Assembly: GCA_000231825.2 (NCBI GenBank)
Contig: JH720363.1
Location: 198,271 to 262,270 of the forward strand
DNA: 64,000 nucleotides
Direction: 5' to 3'
DNA from: Tetrahymena elliotti 4EA
Lineage: Eukaryota > Ciliophora > Oligohymenophorea > Hymenostomatida > Tetrahymenidae
The notes under the pieces are model-generated. The model worked only from the letters and a program-made list of their open reading frames with translations, ran no database searches and was not told the DNA's origin. The position numbers and the translations under genes were made by a program. Positions 1 to 14,400 of this stretch are shown one piece after another. Every line of letters begins with the position of its first letter. Position 1 is the stretch's first letter.

Positions 1-799
1 TATAGCTTTTTGAAATACTTTTATATTTAGTCATAGAGAAATGATTTTTAATTGCAGTTTTTGGCTGCAATAAATATAAAATAAATATTATTTGAATAAA
101 TTTTCCTTATTAAATTAATAATTTTTATTTCTATTTAAGTTGAAATGAAGAAAGTGAGCTTTATAAATTTTTTATTTATATTTTTAAAATGAATTTAGTT
201 CTGAGCTAATTTATTTTATACTTTGTTCACTTTGACATTAACTTAACACTAAAACTTTTTAATTATATTTTTAAAATGAATTATTTAATAGTAAATTCTT
301 TCTTTCTATTTAATTTATTTATTCATTGCTTACATAGTATTAATTTAACTAATTTATTTTCTCAACAATTATTTCAACAATATAGTCTCTACGTAATATA
401 TTTGAGTAAATGAAATTTAAATAATTATTAAAAACCTCTTTATATAATTTAAGTAAATAAATAATAAATCTTGCTTGAAGGCCAGCCATTGAGCTTTTAT
501 TTTAAATTTAGTTTTATCACTTTGCAAAATGATAAAATCAAAATAGATAATCTTGATACTATTCACTGATATTGAGATTTGTATATTCTATCATTAAAAC
601 AGTACTTTTTTTTGCTTGAATCATTATTAATCAAATGACATCATAGATAATTAAAATTGAATGGAAATTAAAATTTTTGAAATAAAAAAAAGAAAATTAT
701 AAAGATTGAGGCAATAATAAAAGAAGATTCAATTGTAGATAATAAATTAATTAATAACAAATAATTAAAAATTTTTAAAAATATCTAAACTATTAGTTA
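1..799. other. AT-rich intergenic DNA
   Basis: Homopolymer-rich A/T sequence with frequent TGA in all frames. I see no exon or RNA gene. It is the 5' flank of the kinase gene that begins at 800; the last in-frame TGA upstream of that start is at about 707. Confidence 0.6.
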
Positions 800-3700
800 A
801 TGATGATAAATCAAGATTTTAAATAAAATAGTTTCGAATAGAATAACTGTTATTAATCAGTTGAATAAATTAGTTAAGATAGTAACCAAAAAGATGTAGG
901 TAGTTTATCTTACTAATAATAGTAAATATTACTAAATTAAAACATTTATAATAAAAGTAGTCAGTCATTTAGCAATATTTATGATTAAGTAAATAATTCT
1001 ATTAGCATTAGCTAAAGAAATGATAATTTTAATTCTCTTAACATTTCTGGTTTTTAAGGATAATCATGGCTATCATCGCATAATTAGAATAATGTTAATT
1101 TAGATCAGCGTTAAGATTAACCAATTTAGAAGAAATTTTTAAGAACTGAATCTAAAATAATGAAAGAAGAATAAAACAACGATCTATAAAAATCTTCACT
1201 TGTAGCATCAAATTAAAATGAACTAAAATAAGTAAAAGAGAATAAGCAAGAACATAATTCATATATAAATTAAGATTCTTCTATTGTAAGTGAAAAATAA
1301 TTCATAAGCAGTGGTTCTAGAGTTAAACATGATGAATAGTTAGATAATAACTAATTATCTTTATAAAAATGTTAAGATACAAATCAAAAAACCTTTATGT
1401 TTGGAAGAAGAAAAGTAAATAATAATGGCATTAATGGACTTAACAAAAATACCACATTTGAGAAATTGAACTCTGGTTCTGAAAGATAATAATATTCACA
1501 AAGTTAAATAAATACTAATTAGCGTTTATGTTAATCTGAAAGTAGTAATTAGTAGAAATAAGAGAATAATAACTAATAATTCAAAAGAAACTTTGATAAA
1601 AATGTATAGTAATAGGGGTTAGAAAACAAATATGATGGTAATTTATATAAGAATTCAGAATTTTCTAACTCAAGCAAAAAATAATTTATAAGTGGAGATA
1701 AAAAAACAGGATTGAATGAATAAATTAATAGTGAATCTTAAACCGAAGACGTAAAAAATTAAGACTTAAGGGCTTCTTAAAATTTAAGAAATTCTAATCA
1801 AAACTATAAGAATCAAATAAGACCAACATAAAATGAATTACAACATTCATCCAATATCATAAGTCATTCTCATTTTAATTCTTAGTTTTTGAACTCTGGC
1901 TCTGAAAAATAATAATAATATTCACAAAATTAAATAAATCATAATTAGTCTGATCGAAATCAGTAGAACTTCTAAAAAATTTAATTTAATCAAAGAAAAG
2001 AATAATAAGATAATAGCAATAATAATACAAATGGAAAGTAATAAGTGTTAGACAACAAATATGATGGCAATTAATCTAAAAATTTAGAATTTACTTAATC
2101 AAGTAGAGATTAGAAAACTGGATAGAATGATGAGATGAACAATCGATCTTAAAATGAGGATCATAAAAACTAAAACTTAACCACCAAGAAAAATTTAAGT
2201 AATTCTAATCAAAACTATTAAAATAAAATAAGTGCTACAAACAATTCATCACAAAATTCATCTAATAGCATAAGTAGTTCTAATAATAAGCCTATGTTTT
2301 TGAACTCTGGTTCTGAAGGATAATAATAGAAATCTCCACAAAATTAGTATTATTAAAATATTTATGAAGATTAGCAGATGTTCTAAAATACTTAATCTGA
2401 AATAAGCAAAGAAAAATAAGATAACAGCCTTAATGGCTCTTAAATTCAAATACTATAAAAAGAAAATTTGAATCAAAATGAAATACAATAAGTATATCAA
2501 AACTTCTAAGGAAAGAACTTTAGTACTAATTAAGATTCTTCAAGCAATTCATAAAGTTAAGCAAGTATTAATACAAGTAAAAGTAATAGTAAAATTAAAG
2601 TTAGTAGCTTAAATTCTGGTTTTTTAGGATAGCTAATGACATCATCTGAAAAATAGAAAAATCTTAATTAATGTATACATTAACCTGAAGAATCTTAATA
2701 TTCTTAAAAAACATTATCAGATAAAAGTAATGAAGAATCAATTAATAGAGAATTCAATAAAAATGGACTCTATTAAATATAAGAAAATTACTATGAAGAG
2801 AATTTATAAACTAATAGAGATTCTTCTTAAAAAGAAGATGAGTAAATCATAAGTTTAGATAGCAGTACGACATCTGATGAATGTGTTGATAATGATAAAT
2901 TGTCTTAGTAAAATGTTTAAGAGAAAAATATTGAAATTCTTTCCAATAAAGAAATAAATATCTATTCAAATTAAAGATAACCTAATTAAAATTATAATGG
3001 TAGCATAAGAATAAAAGAAGTATAAAGCAATTTTCATAGTTAAGTAATAATTAATACTAATAGTAACAGCTTGAATGTCTGTTATTAAAAATTATCTTAT
3101 AATTAGAATCCTACTATTAAACAAGAGGATAATTTCAATTCCTAAAAAACTGTATATTCAAATAGTAAAAATAAAGAACAAATCTAAAACTCAAATAGTA
3201 ATAGTAATAGTAATGACAATAGCCTTAGAATTTATGGTTATGGTTCTGGTTCTTAGATTTTTTTTTTACCTTTTAACTATCAAAATTAGGAAATTGATTC
3301 TAATTCCTAAAAATCATCTTAAAATAGTAATAAATGGTAAAGTTAAAGCATTAATAGCAATCAAAAAAATTATTCTTATGAGATTGGTTCATTAGAATAA
3401 TTATCGGCATCACAAAAATATTAGAATCCTCCTAATAAACAATAGTAAGAGGAGCACAACATCAATTCCTCAAAAAATTTATATTAAAAAAGTAGTGAAT
3501 CAAAAAGTTAAAGCTCAAAGAATTCAAATTTTAGACAATAAAAAGGAGAACCTTTGGCAGAAGTGGAAGAAAAATTAGAAGAAAATGTCATAACTAATTA
3601 AGATTCTTCAGAATAGAGTGAATAATAAGTTATTTTTCAAGGAAAAGTACTTGAAGAAGTAGCTAATTATTTAAAAAGGAATTAAATAAATATTTAAGAG

Positions 3701-6700
3701 AGCTCAAATGAACAAATAGACAAAGACAATAGTTTGGATTAAAAATAATAACCCAATAAAAATTTTTAAAAAGTAGAAAGTAACATGAATAGTAAAATTA
3801 GCAATTTTTATAATAGTGAAGGTAAAAATAGTAATAGCACAAAAGGTTAGTAGAATTCTGGATCTTTAGGATAATAATAAATATGGTACCCTAATTAGAT
3901 TGATGATAACTAACCCCATAACAATTCATCTAAGTAGAATTCCTCAAAAAATTAATCTTAAAAAAGTGAACCAAAAAGCTTTCACAGCTCCCAATTTTAT
4001 TTATTATCAAAAAAAGGGTCTAATAGAGATGACGATTTAAAACCTCCAAAAAATATATTTTAAGGTGTTGAATAATAACAAGGTTATTAAAAATTTAGAT
4101 AAATCTATGAAAATCATTTTTTTGATATAAATAATATATTAGAGAAAAAATAAAGAGAATTAGGTGACTGTATTTCGACTGGTGGTGAATCCTTTATTTT
4201 TTAGGATATGAAAAACAATGAAAACATTATAAAAATTTAATTTTCATCAATTAGTTAAGGAAAATAAAGTGACAAATAAGTTAATGACGATCAATAATCA
4301 AATAATTAATAGTAAAATCAGTAAGAAATCATTTAAGATGATCAGTATTTGCATTAAGAAGAAGTAAAAGAAAGATAGGAGAATAATTAGCATTAAAATT
4401 AATAATTATAAATTTTACTTTTGCTTAAAAATGATGGGAAGCATTTCATAAAATTAGTTGAATTCATACCATTCAATAAAGATATATAAATTATTATCTT
4501 CAATAAGTGTGTTTAAGATTTAGAAAACCTATTATAAACAATTAAAATACTTGAGGATAAAACGTTTTTAAAAATTATTTTTGATCTCATATAAGGATTA
4601 AAAATTATGAGAGAATTAAATATTTTACATTTAGATATTAAGACAAAAAACATTTTACTTGATTAAAATGGAAACTTTATTTTCTGCGACTTTGGAATTT
4701 CTGAAATTTATGAGTTAGGTAAACTCATTAAGGTTAGAGGTTATACAGAAGGTTTTTCAGCTAAAGAACAAATGAGTAATAATAATCCATGTTTTAAATC
4801 AGATGTATTTTCCTTGGGAAAAGTTTTTAATAGAGTAATAATTTGCTACAAAGAAAAGAGTAATCCTGAAAGCAAAATCTAAGAATTTGTAAATGAGGTA
4901 GAGAAAATTGTTTTAAAAATGATTCAAGATAAAGTAGAAGATAGAGCAGATTGTGATTAAATATATTCTTAACTTAGATTACAAATCTAAACATTGATAA
5001 ATAAATAAAGCAAAAATGAAAGTATCTTTGAAGATATATTTGAAGAAATAACCACTTTTGAAAAGAATTAGAAAGACAAATCATAACAAATATTGGTCAG
5101 AAATTTAATTAATTTTCTGATTTTAATTTAAAAACAAATATTTTTTAATCTTTGGATTAATAAACACTTTAACAAAGTTCAATTACCTAAGTAAGTATTT
5201 AGTCATATCAAATTAAGCTTTTAAAAAGTTTGTCTTTTCTTAAAACCTAGGTTAACCAAATATAATCCCAAAAATCTTAAATCACTAATTTTATTTATTT
5301 CTATTTAAAAAGTTAAATTGTAATTTATTTTTTTTTAATCATATAGCAAAGAAGATTACCAGTTGCATCACAATCTCCCTCTCATGCAGTCTCAAAGAGC
5401 TTACAAGAACTTAGACTCATTGATTTATTTTAGTAATTTAAAAATTCATAAATTTAAAAATTAAAGCAGATAAAAAGTAGAACTTTTAGAATCATTTTTT
5501 TATGTACAAAAGGATAATACTATTGTCATTTTTGAATTTTTTAATTAAAATAAATTAAAAATTTTGATTAACATATTTTACTTAAATAAAAAGAAACAGC
5601 TAAAGTAAAAGTGAGAGAGATATTTTAAAGAGTGATTAAATATTTATATATTTTACTAAAATGTCTAGCTTCATAGAAAATCTAGTAAATAGATTAAAAT
5701 TTAGCTCTAGTATTGATGCAGAAAAGCTCTAAGAATACAGATAAAATATTAGAAATATTTTAAATTCCAATTTATAATCTCAGGGTTCTTTTACTTTTCT
5801 TTACTAGAATTTCTAGAAATATTATCAAAAATATTTAGAATAAAACGGTAGTAAATATGAATTTTTCATAAAAAAGGGAGATTTGATAAATTATAAAAAT
5901 TATGAAGAATATCTCATAGGATATTTTGAGTAATAAGTAGAAATCATTTTATCAACTATTTTATGTCAATATGAAAATAAAAATTTATTGATAAACTTAG
6001 ATAAGATAAGATTATAAAAGAAGTAAAAACTATTTTTGAATTCACTTGAGAAATATTTAGAGGAAACCATATATATTTCTGAAGATGAAGATTGTGAAAT
6101 AAACTAGATCCCTAATATTAATCTACGATTTATTTTTTCAAATATTATTTTCAATCAAATTGAAAAATCAAGAGATTACTACATATTAAATGATGAAAAA
6201 AAGTACAAAAACAGTTTATAACTTTAAAATTTTCAAGAAATTTTCTCAAAAGAAACCTTAGACTTGAATGATTACATTAAAGATTTTTTAGATTACAAAA
6301 CTAATTTTGGTTGTATATAATAAGACATTTACATTTAATTTAGTAGAACTCTTTTATCTAAATTAAAGGAAAAGAAAGCTATTAAAATTTGTCAAGAAGT
6401 CCATGAAATATTTTGGAATAATGAGATAATATTTTAAGAAATATTATTATTAATTAGTATTTTTGATGAAAATCTTGCTCAAGATTTAGCTGAAAATTTA
6501 GTAAAATAAGATGTATTCATAAAAAAAAATAAATGTCTTCTTGAAACGGTTACCCAATATTATCTCTCAAAACTAAAACAATTGCAATAAAATGTTGAAA
6601 TAAAACATATTGAACACTTCTTAAAAATCTTTTAATAACTAAACATTTCATAAAGGTTTTCTATCATAAATGAATGCTATCATACCTACTCAAAACTTAA

Positions 6701-9516
6701 CATCAAGATAACTGTTAAGGTAAATTTTTAAAATTTAATTAATTCTTAAGCTATGTTTGAGGATAGTAAGGTAGTTGGTGATTTAGTTGAGTTAACTTTT
6801 GAGAGAAATTCTCAAATTTAATTCAATTATCTATATTGATTATCCTTTATCAATTTATTTTGAAAATTTTTTAAACATCCCCATATCCCTAAAAACTTAA
6901 TTTTCCAAATAAATTACACCTCCTTCACCCCCAATCATCTCCCCCAGTATTTTTGATGAAAATTTGAATAAAATTATTTTAAGTTTTAAATTATTTTTGT
7001 ATGTAAATTTCTTCATCAAATTACTTAGAAAAAATAACTAAATATCTTCTTATGTGATAATTTAAAATAAAATTTTAAGTTTAGAACAGAAAACGAAAGA
7101 TAATCATTTATCATTTATGCAATTTTATAAAAACTAAATTTCCACTTTATTATTAATTCAAAGATTTTTCATTATAAATAGGAATTATTAAATATTTTTA
7201 GTGAAATTGATTGTGAGGCTATAAAGACTAATTTAAAAAAGTGTAAGGAAACTTAGTTAAATCAATTATTAATTGTTACTTTTTTTATTCTTGATAGAAA
7301 TAAGGTTAATTTTTAGAAGTGTTTTACTTTTTTAAGGACTGAAATAAATATTTTTTTAAACAGCAATTAAAAAAATGAATATATTTTAAACTGTGCAAAA
7401 TCTATTTTATTATCTTTCTTGACATAATTAAAAGAGGAAATAATTAAGAAAAATTTTAATGATATCCTTGATGAAAAAAATATTAAGACTTGCTAACATT
7501 TAAAGATTCTGAAAGAAGCAAAATTGTTACCTGAAGATAAATTTACATAATTACTGATAGATTTAGGAGAATAGGTATTTTCAGAATAATATAATATTTA
7601 TGAATTAAAGCTAAGTAAATTAAAAGACTTAAATTAATAATAAAAATAAGATCCTTTAAAATTCATATTATTGTCAATTTTCTTTAGAGTCATTGCAAAA
7701 GTAAATATTTTTTCTCTCGTTTTTATCTTAAATTAAAATTTTAAATAGGATATTTCTAAAATCATAAAAGAAGAGTACCATTCAAATAATTTTAACTGTA
7801 CTTAAACAAAATTAGATAAATAAGATCTTTCACAATTTTTAATGGAATTAGGCCAACCAAATAACAAATAAGATAATTAGTATATATAAAAATACTTAAT
7901 CAAGATAATATTAAATGAGGATCCTTAATTCTTTAATAAATCAGCCTAATAAATTAGACCTCAATTTTAATTTATCAAAGAACTCTTTTAAAAAAATTAA
8001 ATTGATCTCTAAAATGATAAATTAAGTGAAGAAAATTACTTATATAAGCTTTAAAAAATGTAATTTATAATATTGATTTTTAAACAAAATTAATTATTAT
8101 TGCATTAATTAACAGTGATTAATTAGCATGCCCAACAAAAAAGAATTAGTTCAAAGCTTATATTGAGGGTATTGATAAAATTAAACTTGTTTTTCCTTTG
8201 ATATTTTTTTATAAAAAAATTCACCAACTTTATTCTAATCGTTTAACAAAGTAATTTTCAGAAGAAAATACGCTTTATTAAATTCTTTAAAATAAATAAT
8301 ACTTACTTAATTACTATCAGGAGAATGTGAGAAAATGCTGGAATGAGGTTAAAATTTAGTTCAATTTCTTCTAATAAGTTATTTATTTTATTTTCATTTA
8401 AAAAAGCTATGTAAGTTATACCCATATGATAATGAAGCAAAAAAAACAAAACTCCTAAAAGCAGCAAATGAAGAAAATATAGAAACATTTTTGATTGCTA
8501 AAAAAAGTAAAAGATTCTTGAAAGATCAATGCAACTAACTTGAATATTTTATTACAGAAATAATAGAAACTTAAAATAAAAATATAGAAAATCTATTTCA
8601 GAATAAATCTAAAAAAAATATAAATATATTTGAGCTTAACTAAGAAGATATAAACAATACCTAATGGATATTTAATAAAGGAGATCAAGTATGCATATTG
8701 TATGAAATTTTATCATAATTAGATTAATAAGGTATAATAGAAAATTAACAATCAAGTTTAATCCAAGATCTATTGCTTAGAGAATAATTATCAATTTAAT
8801 TTGATGAATCAAACTATTTCGAATATAAAAAAGATTCTAATTTATTAGGAAAAATTTACAGTGTTGATATCATGAAAAAAACTCTAAAGCCTGATTTAAA
8901 ATTGACTATAAAAGAGAAAGAAAATTTCTTAAGAAGATGTTCAAGGAAAGAACAATTAATTTTTGTAAGAGAAAAGCTTTTCTTACTACATCATCTCATG
9001 AAAGATATGGAGATAGATAAAAATGAATAATATTTAGAAAATAACCTATATGAAGAATTAAAATTAAACAGAATTATTGTTGAAGATAAATATTTTAAAA
9101 AAACTTTAAATGGATTCAATGTTAAACACATTTTTGACTTGTTAGTTATACTTGAAACAGAGTTGATGGACTATCTTGTACAGAATTTAGATGAAGAATT
9201 TAAAAAAGAACTTCCAGAATAAGATTTTAGGAACTTTAAATCTGATTTTCAATCAAAAATATTAGATAAGTATAATTAAATCAATTAAAATGGTTTCAAA
9301 TTAGTTTTAGGGAGATACATTATCAGAGATTTACTTTCTTCAAAATACTCTAAATCACTAATAGATGACAATATTTTTAATTATATTAATATATTCTCTG
9401 ATGAATAATATTCAGAACCATTATTGATAGACGGAGAAATGTTTGTGGATTTTGATCAGATATAAATCAAGCACTGCCATATTTACAATCTCTATCAAAA
9501 ACTTAAAAGTGTATGA
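800..9516 (+). CDS. Giant Q/N-rich protein kinase-like protein, multi-exon (about 2,600 aa)
   Basis: Proposed exons are 800-5610, 5669-6719, 7182-7700, 7749-8059 and 8379-9516. Every junction is GT...AG and all phases agree, giving 2,609 codons and a TGA stop at 9514. Start: tandem ATGs at 800 and 803, no in-frame ATG upstream. Residues 1 to about 1,150 are low-complexity Gln/Asn/Ser with recurring LNSGSEKQQ-like motifs (near 1050, 1468, 1892, 2302, 2618, 3854). A divergent kinase domain follows (about 4170-4980): a Gly-rich loop STGGESFIF, an IIKI lysine, the catalytic loop HLDIKTKN (HLD instead of HRD) and DFG. The C-terminal ~1,000 residues are Leu/Lys/Glu-rich helical sequence I do not recognise. 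Exon 1 may hold another intron (5191-5346). A TGA at 5612 would end a shorter protein if the 5611-5668 intron is not real. Substrate and role unknown. Confidence 0.7.
4170..4985 (+). other. Divergent protein kinase domain within the giant gene
   Basis: Seen in the translation: a glycine-rich loop near 4175-4200, a candidate ATP-binding lysine in IIKI near 4230, HLDIKTKN near 4625-4650, DFG near 4688, and a segment ending SDVFSLGK near 4800-4825 that matches the DVxSxG motif of subdomain IX. The activation segment holds FSAKEQM where SPE/APE is usual. HLD replaces HRD, while the catalytic Asp, the Lys and the metal-binding Asn/Asp are kept, so catalysis is possible but not assured. Confidence 0.75.
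5191..5346 (+). other. Possible stop-free 3n intron in the giant kinase gene
   Basis: The stretch starts GTAAGTATTT and ends in a T-rich tract plus ATAG, so it looks like an intron. It is 156 nt (divisible by 3), keeps frame when removed and has no TGA when read through. Spliced, the protein loses 52 residues. Confidence 0.5.
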
Positions 9517-9965
9517 ATTTATAGAAACTTTTAAGATATTCTTTCTACTTCGATTGATTCATACCTAAGTATGGTAGAGTAGAGTAATCACACTTTAAAA
9601 GAAAATCTCCAGCCCTTTAAATTTAATTGATTCAAGCAATAAATATATATTAATATGTATTTACTCTTTCAGCTTGTTTGTTTGTATTCATAAAATATTT
9701 AGTAAAATAAAGCTAACTATCTTTTTTAAAGGTTAAATTCAATTAAAAATTTAAAATAATTTGATTTTTTCTTTTTGAAAAAATTCTGAATACCAAGTAC
9801 TTCTTATGTGGAAGATAGGTAATCTACTTTCTAAAATGATAACAAAATATTTTTAGATTTCAAATAAATTAAATTGCTTACAATATAAATATTTACTATT
9901 TATTTTTACCTATCATAAATTAAGTAAATTTCTCAAAATTTTAACGCGCTTAATTATCAATAGAA
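9517..9965. other. AT-rich intergenic DNA
   Basis: Nothing recognised. 3' flank of the giant kinase gene. Confidence 0.5.
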
Positions 9966-10244
9966 ATGGCCAATTTTGAATAGTATGAATCAGATGGACG
10001 CCTTGATCCATTCTTCCCATAAATTTTAGTCATAGTCCATCCATCCCAACAAAATTTTTCAATGATCCAGTTCAATTCAAATCATGGCTATTCATTCCTA
10101 TTTATCAATAAAGATTAATTTCATTTTAAAGATACTTTTTTAATTTTTTTTGTAGCACTGTAGTAAGCCATTCTCTAAATACAGTCAATATTCTATAATT
10201 ACCAATTTTGTTAAGATTTTAAAAATAATTTTGAGAGGAGATGA
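9966..10244 (+). CDS. Small hypothetical ORF (92 aa)
   Basis: ATG at 9966 opens a frame that passes several TAA/TAG codons and ends at TGA 10242. Its first half has a more balanced composition than the flanks (DGRLDPFFPQ, IVHPSQQN), which suggests real coding sequence, possibly one exon of a longer gene or a remnant. The second half is hydrophobic with Gln, ending KNNFERR. No family recognised and no neighbour clearly joins it. Confidence 0.35.
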
Positions 10245-11427
10245 AGAATTTGAAATTGGTAATTAATCTTAATTTAAAATGTAAATTAAAATCAAATATT
10301 CTATCTATCTAATTTATTAATTTCTTTCTTTAAAATATTTATAATATTTTATTACCTTAATATAAGAACAAAATGTAATTTATTAAATATTTTGTAAGCT
10401 GTTTTTCTTAACATAAGTTTTTAAATAAACAGAAATGATTAACTATTCTAATTTAAATTTCTAATATAATTTTCAATAATTGTGAAAGGAAACATACAAA
10501 CAGAGATAGGAGTCCTTACTTATTTTTTTTTAATTTTAAGAAGAAAAATTAAAACAGAATTTTAAAAATATGATGCTAATTTTTTTGGTAAAATTAATGA
10601 AATAGAACTCTCTAAGTAAAATATTATTATGGTGCAAAGTATGGAAGATGAAGTATTTTTTTTACAGTAGGGTTTGCAGATAAATACTCTTGATTATAAA
10701 TTCTCAAGTTATTTATATTATTTAAAATAGTATATGAAGTCTGTTTGATCATCTTAAATGATTTAAAAACAAAGAAAAAAGAAATCAATACAAACTTTTT
10801 AAATTAATCTAAAGATTTTATTTTCATCATATTTTTGTTCTAAATAAATTAAAAGGTTAAGTACAAATAAAATTAATGAAAATATATATGCTTACACATT
10901 ATTCTTTAAAAATTTTAAATAAATTTTAGAACTATATATATGATAATTTAAAGATGCTATTTACATTAGTAATACATGAAAATATCTAAACTAAAATACT
11001 CTCTCCTTTATTTTTTTGTTTGCTTGTAGAGGGTAAAATAAATATTTAATTGAATTGCTTATAGCAAAAAAAAACTTAAGTCCTTCTTATTTTAATTTAT
11101 TCAAAAATATACTTTTAATTAAAGAAGATATTTATGATGTCTCTTAAAATATATCTCTTATTTCGTAAAGTTGACAAAACTAAATTTATTATAACAAAAT
11201 TTTATAAATAAATAAATAATTAGAATATTATTTAATATAATTTCTTTTAAAAATAAGAAATGATTAAGGGAATTAATTTCGAAATAAATCAACAAATAGA
11301 TTGATTGATGAATAAATGAATATTAATTATTAAATCATCTTTACATTTAGTTAGTTTATTTCCTTTTATTCTTTCTATTATCTTAATTACTTAAAAATTC
11401 AATTAAATCAATATTTAATAAATTTAC
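10245..11427. other. AT-rich intergenic DNA
   Basis: No coding frame, repeat or RNA gene recognised. It lies beyond the 3' end of the minus-strand LRR array. Confidence 0.5.
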
Positions 11428-14400
11428 TCCAGATTGAGATTCAAAAATCTAATATTTTTACATTTTCCAATGCTCACTTAAATATTTTTTTATCCTTCTG
11501 TGCCAAGATCATTAAATCTATTTCAAAATAAGAAATATTCTAAGTTTTTATTAAGAAAAATAAAAGCAAGAAATAAAGAAATGAATTAATAAATTGATTA
11601 GTTTCCTGAATAAAAAATCAACTTTTACTTGGATGATAATTAATTTATTTTGTTTGTTTGTTCTAAATTAATAATTTGCTAAAAAATCTAATTAAGTAAA
11701 GATCTAATATAATTACTTGAGATTGAGTTCCAAAGATCTGATATTCTGGCATTACTCTCAGCTTATTCCAATATATTTTGCTCCTTCTGCACCAATATTA
11801 GTATTTCTACTCAGAAAATCATAAATTAATTATAAGCGTTATTCAAAAGTGATAAATAAGAAAATTGAAAGTTCAAAATGAAGAAATAGGTTGATTTTTT
11901 GATTTAATAATTAACATCAAATCAATTTGCTTACTTAATAACTTATTTACTTTACGTTAAATATATATCTAAAGAAATTACTAAAGATTGAGATTCAAAG
12001 ATCTGATATTTTGGCATTTTTCTAAGCACATTCCAAGATTCTTTGCTCCTTCTATGCCAACACTGTTACCGCTAATGATAAAAGATCAAATTTAATTTAA
12101 TCTGGATTCAAAATAAACAAAAGGTAAAAAAATTCAAAGTCAGAAAAAATAGAAATATGTAAATAAATATAAAAGCCAATTAATTAATTAATTAATATTT
12201 AATTAAACATAGCTCTGACATACTTATTTACTTTCTTTTATCATTTTAAACTATAGTAAGTATCCCTTAAAAGTATGATAAAATATAAATTTAATGAAAT
12301 TACATTAGGTTGAGATTCAAAACACTAATTTTTTGGCACTTTTATAAGCTCATTCCAATAATTTTTGCTCCTTCTGCACCAATACAATTATTACTAATTA
12401 TAAAATAGAAAAACAATTTTGTCTTTTTTAAAGTCTTGAAATATCAAAAAATCGAAAGAAAGAAATAAAATGATAAATTGATTGATGAATATTTAACCAT
12501 AAAGAGGCTTAACTTAGTTAATTTTTATCTTTTTTTCTTGAATTATTAAATAACTAATAGTTTGGTTTAAAGTATATTTAGATTATTTATCTAGATATAA
12601 TAAAATTACCCAAGATTAAGTTTCAAAGTACTGATATTTTGGCAATTTTCTAAACTTATTCCAATATTTTTTACTCCTTCTACACCAAGCTCATTTAAAC
12701 TACTCAAAAAATAACAAATTTGGTTAACTTATTTAGAAAAATAATCCTTAATTTAACATAGTAGAACTTAAGAAATAAGCAAATAAATATTTCGGTAAGT
12801 AATTAAAATTAATTTTTATTTATCTGCTTAGGGAAATAATTGCTTAAAAATCTAGTTAAATTGTATTCTAGCTAAATTACTCTAGATTTAGATTCAAAGA
12901 ATCGATATTTAGACACTTTTGTAAGCTTTTTCCAATAATTTTTGCTCCTACTCCACCAATATCATTATTTCTTATGATAAAATAAATAACAAATTTGTTT
13001 AAATTTATTATGAAAATAATTAGATAAAAAAACACAAAAAATAAAAATAAGTAAGTGAGTGAATAAATAAATAAAAAATTGATTAATTAATTAGGGAGTA
13101 AATAAGAATTAAAAGTAGAACTTACTTTCATACATTCTTTTACACTTAATTAAATATTCATTTAAAAATCTAAATGTAAAATCTTTATCTAGATAATTAC
13201 AAGAAATTGAGATTCAAAGACCTGATATTTTGAGATTTTTCTAAACTGAGTCCAAAGGCTTTTACTCCTTCTAATCCAATACTATTACTACTACTCATAA
13301 AAAAAGTTATTTTAATATACTAATAATATCTGATGAATAAGAAAAGATTATGTAAGAAATAAGTAAATAAATGTTTAAATAATGCAGCTTCTCCTATATT
13401 AAGACTAGGGCATGAAAATAGGGGGAGGGGGTATTTTTGTTAATTTTCAAAAAAATTTTCTTCAAAATAATTTTTGAAAAATTTTGGGTATTAATATAAG
13501 CAGGGGTTGATAGAGTAAAAAATATGTTCATTGATAAAAATATATTTCTATTAAAGAAAAACAGCTTATTTGCTTATTTCTTTCTTTTTAATATATTTAT
13601 TTAACTACCAACTTAGAATTATAATTAAAAAATACCTATCAATATTACCTTATATCAAGATCCAAAGAATTGATATTTTGACACTTTTCTAAGCTCATCG
13701 CAATGCTTTTTGCACCTTAGACACCTATGAAACAATAACTACAAAAAAATAACAATTTTTTTTAATTTATTTTCAAAATAAATGATAGGGAAAGCAAGAA
13801 AGAAATTTAAAGATAGATTGAATAACAAATAAATAAATAAATATTTAATTAAAAGTAGCTTTTAATAACCTACTGATTTACTTGGTTTTATAAAGTTAAT
13901 AATTTAATTAAATATATATTTAACATAATTACCTTAGATTGAGACTCAAAGAACGAATGTTATGGCACTTTTCTAAGCTAATTCCAATATTTTTTGCTCC
14001 TTCTTCACTAAGATTAGTAAAACTACTCATTAAGTAACATATTTTTTTTATATTCTTGGAGTATAAGCAACCCTTTCAATAACTGATAAGTTATAGCCAA
14101 TATTTATTCACGATCCAAATAGTTTAAGTCTAGTATTGTCCTTAAATTGCCTAAGGTAATAAATAAAATTAAAGAATATAATTTTGGTGATCTATAATAC
14201 ATTCACAAAATTCAGTAACAACAGCAACTAATCCTTGTTAATTATCTTAAATAATTTCCTAGATATATCTCTCATTCTTAAGCTTTTAGAGGATCTTGAT
14301 TTCTCTCTCAAATTCTTGTAAATCGATCTGTTTTTATCCATTCATTGTTTTAAGAATTTTAATTGCTACTATGCTAGAAGATTTTTATGAAAATGCCTTA

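Noticed and set aside
425..445. Possible chromosome breakage sequence (CBS) of Tetrahymena
   Set aside because: Only the ACCTCTTT end matches; the conserved 5' part of the 15-mer is absent and no telomeric repeat follows.
1300..4100. Tandem-repeat satellite DNA
   Set aside because: The repeated A-rich pattern is the Asn/Gln/Ser-rich coding region of the giant kinase; it stays in one frame without TGA.
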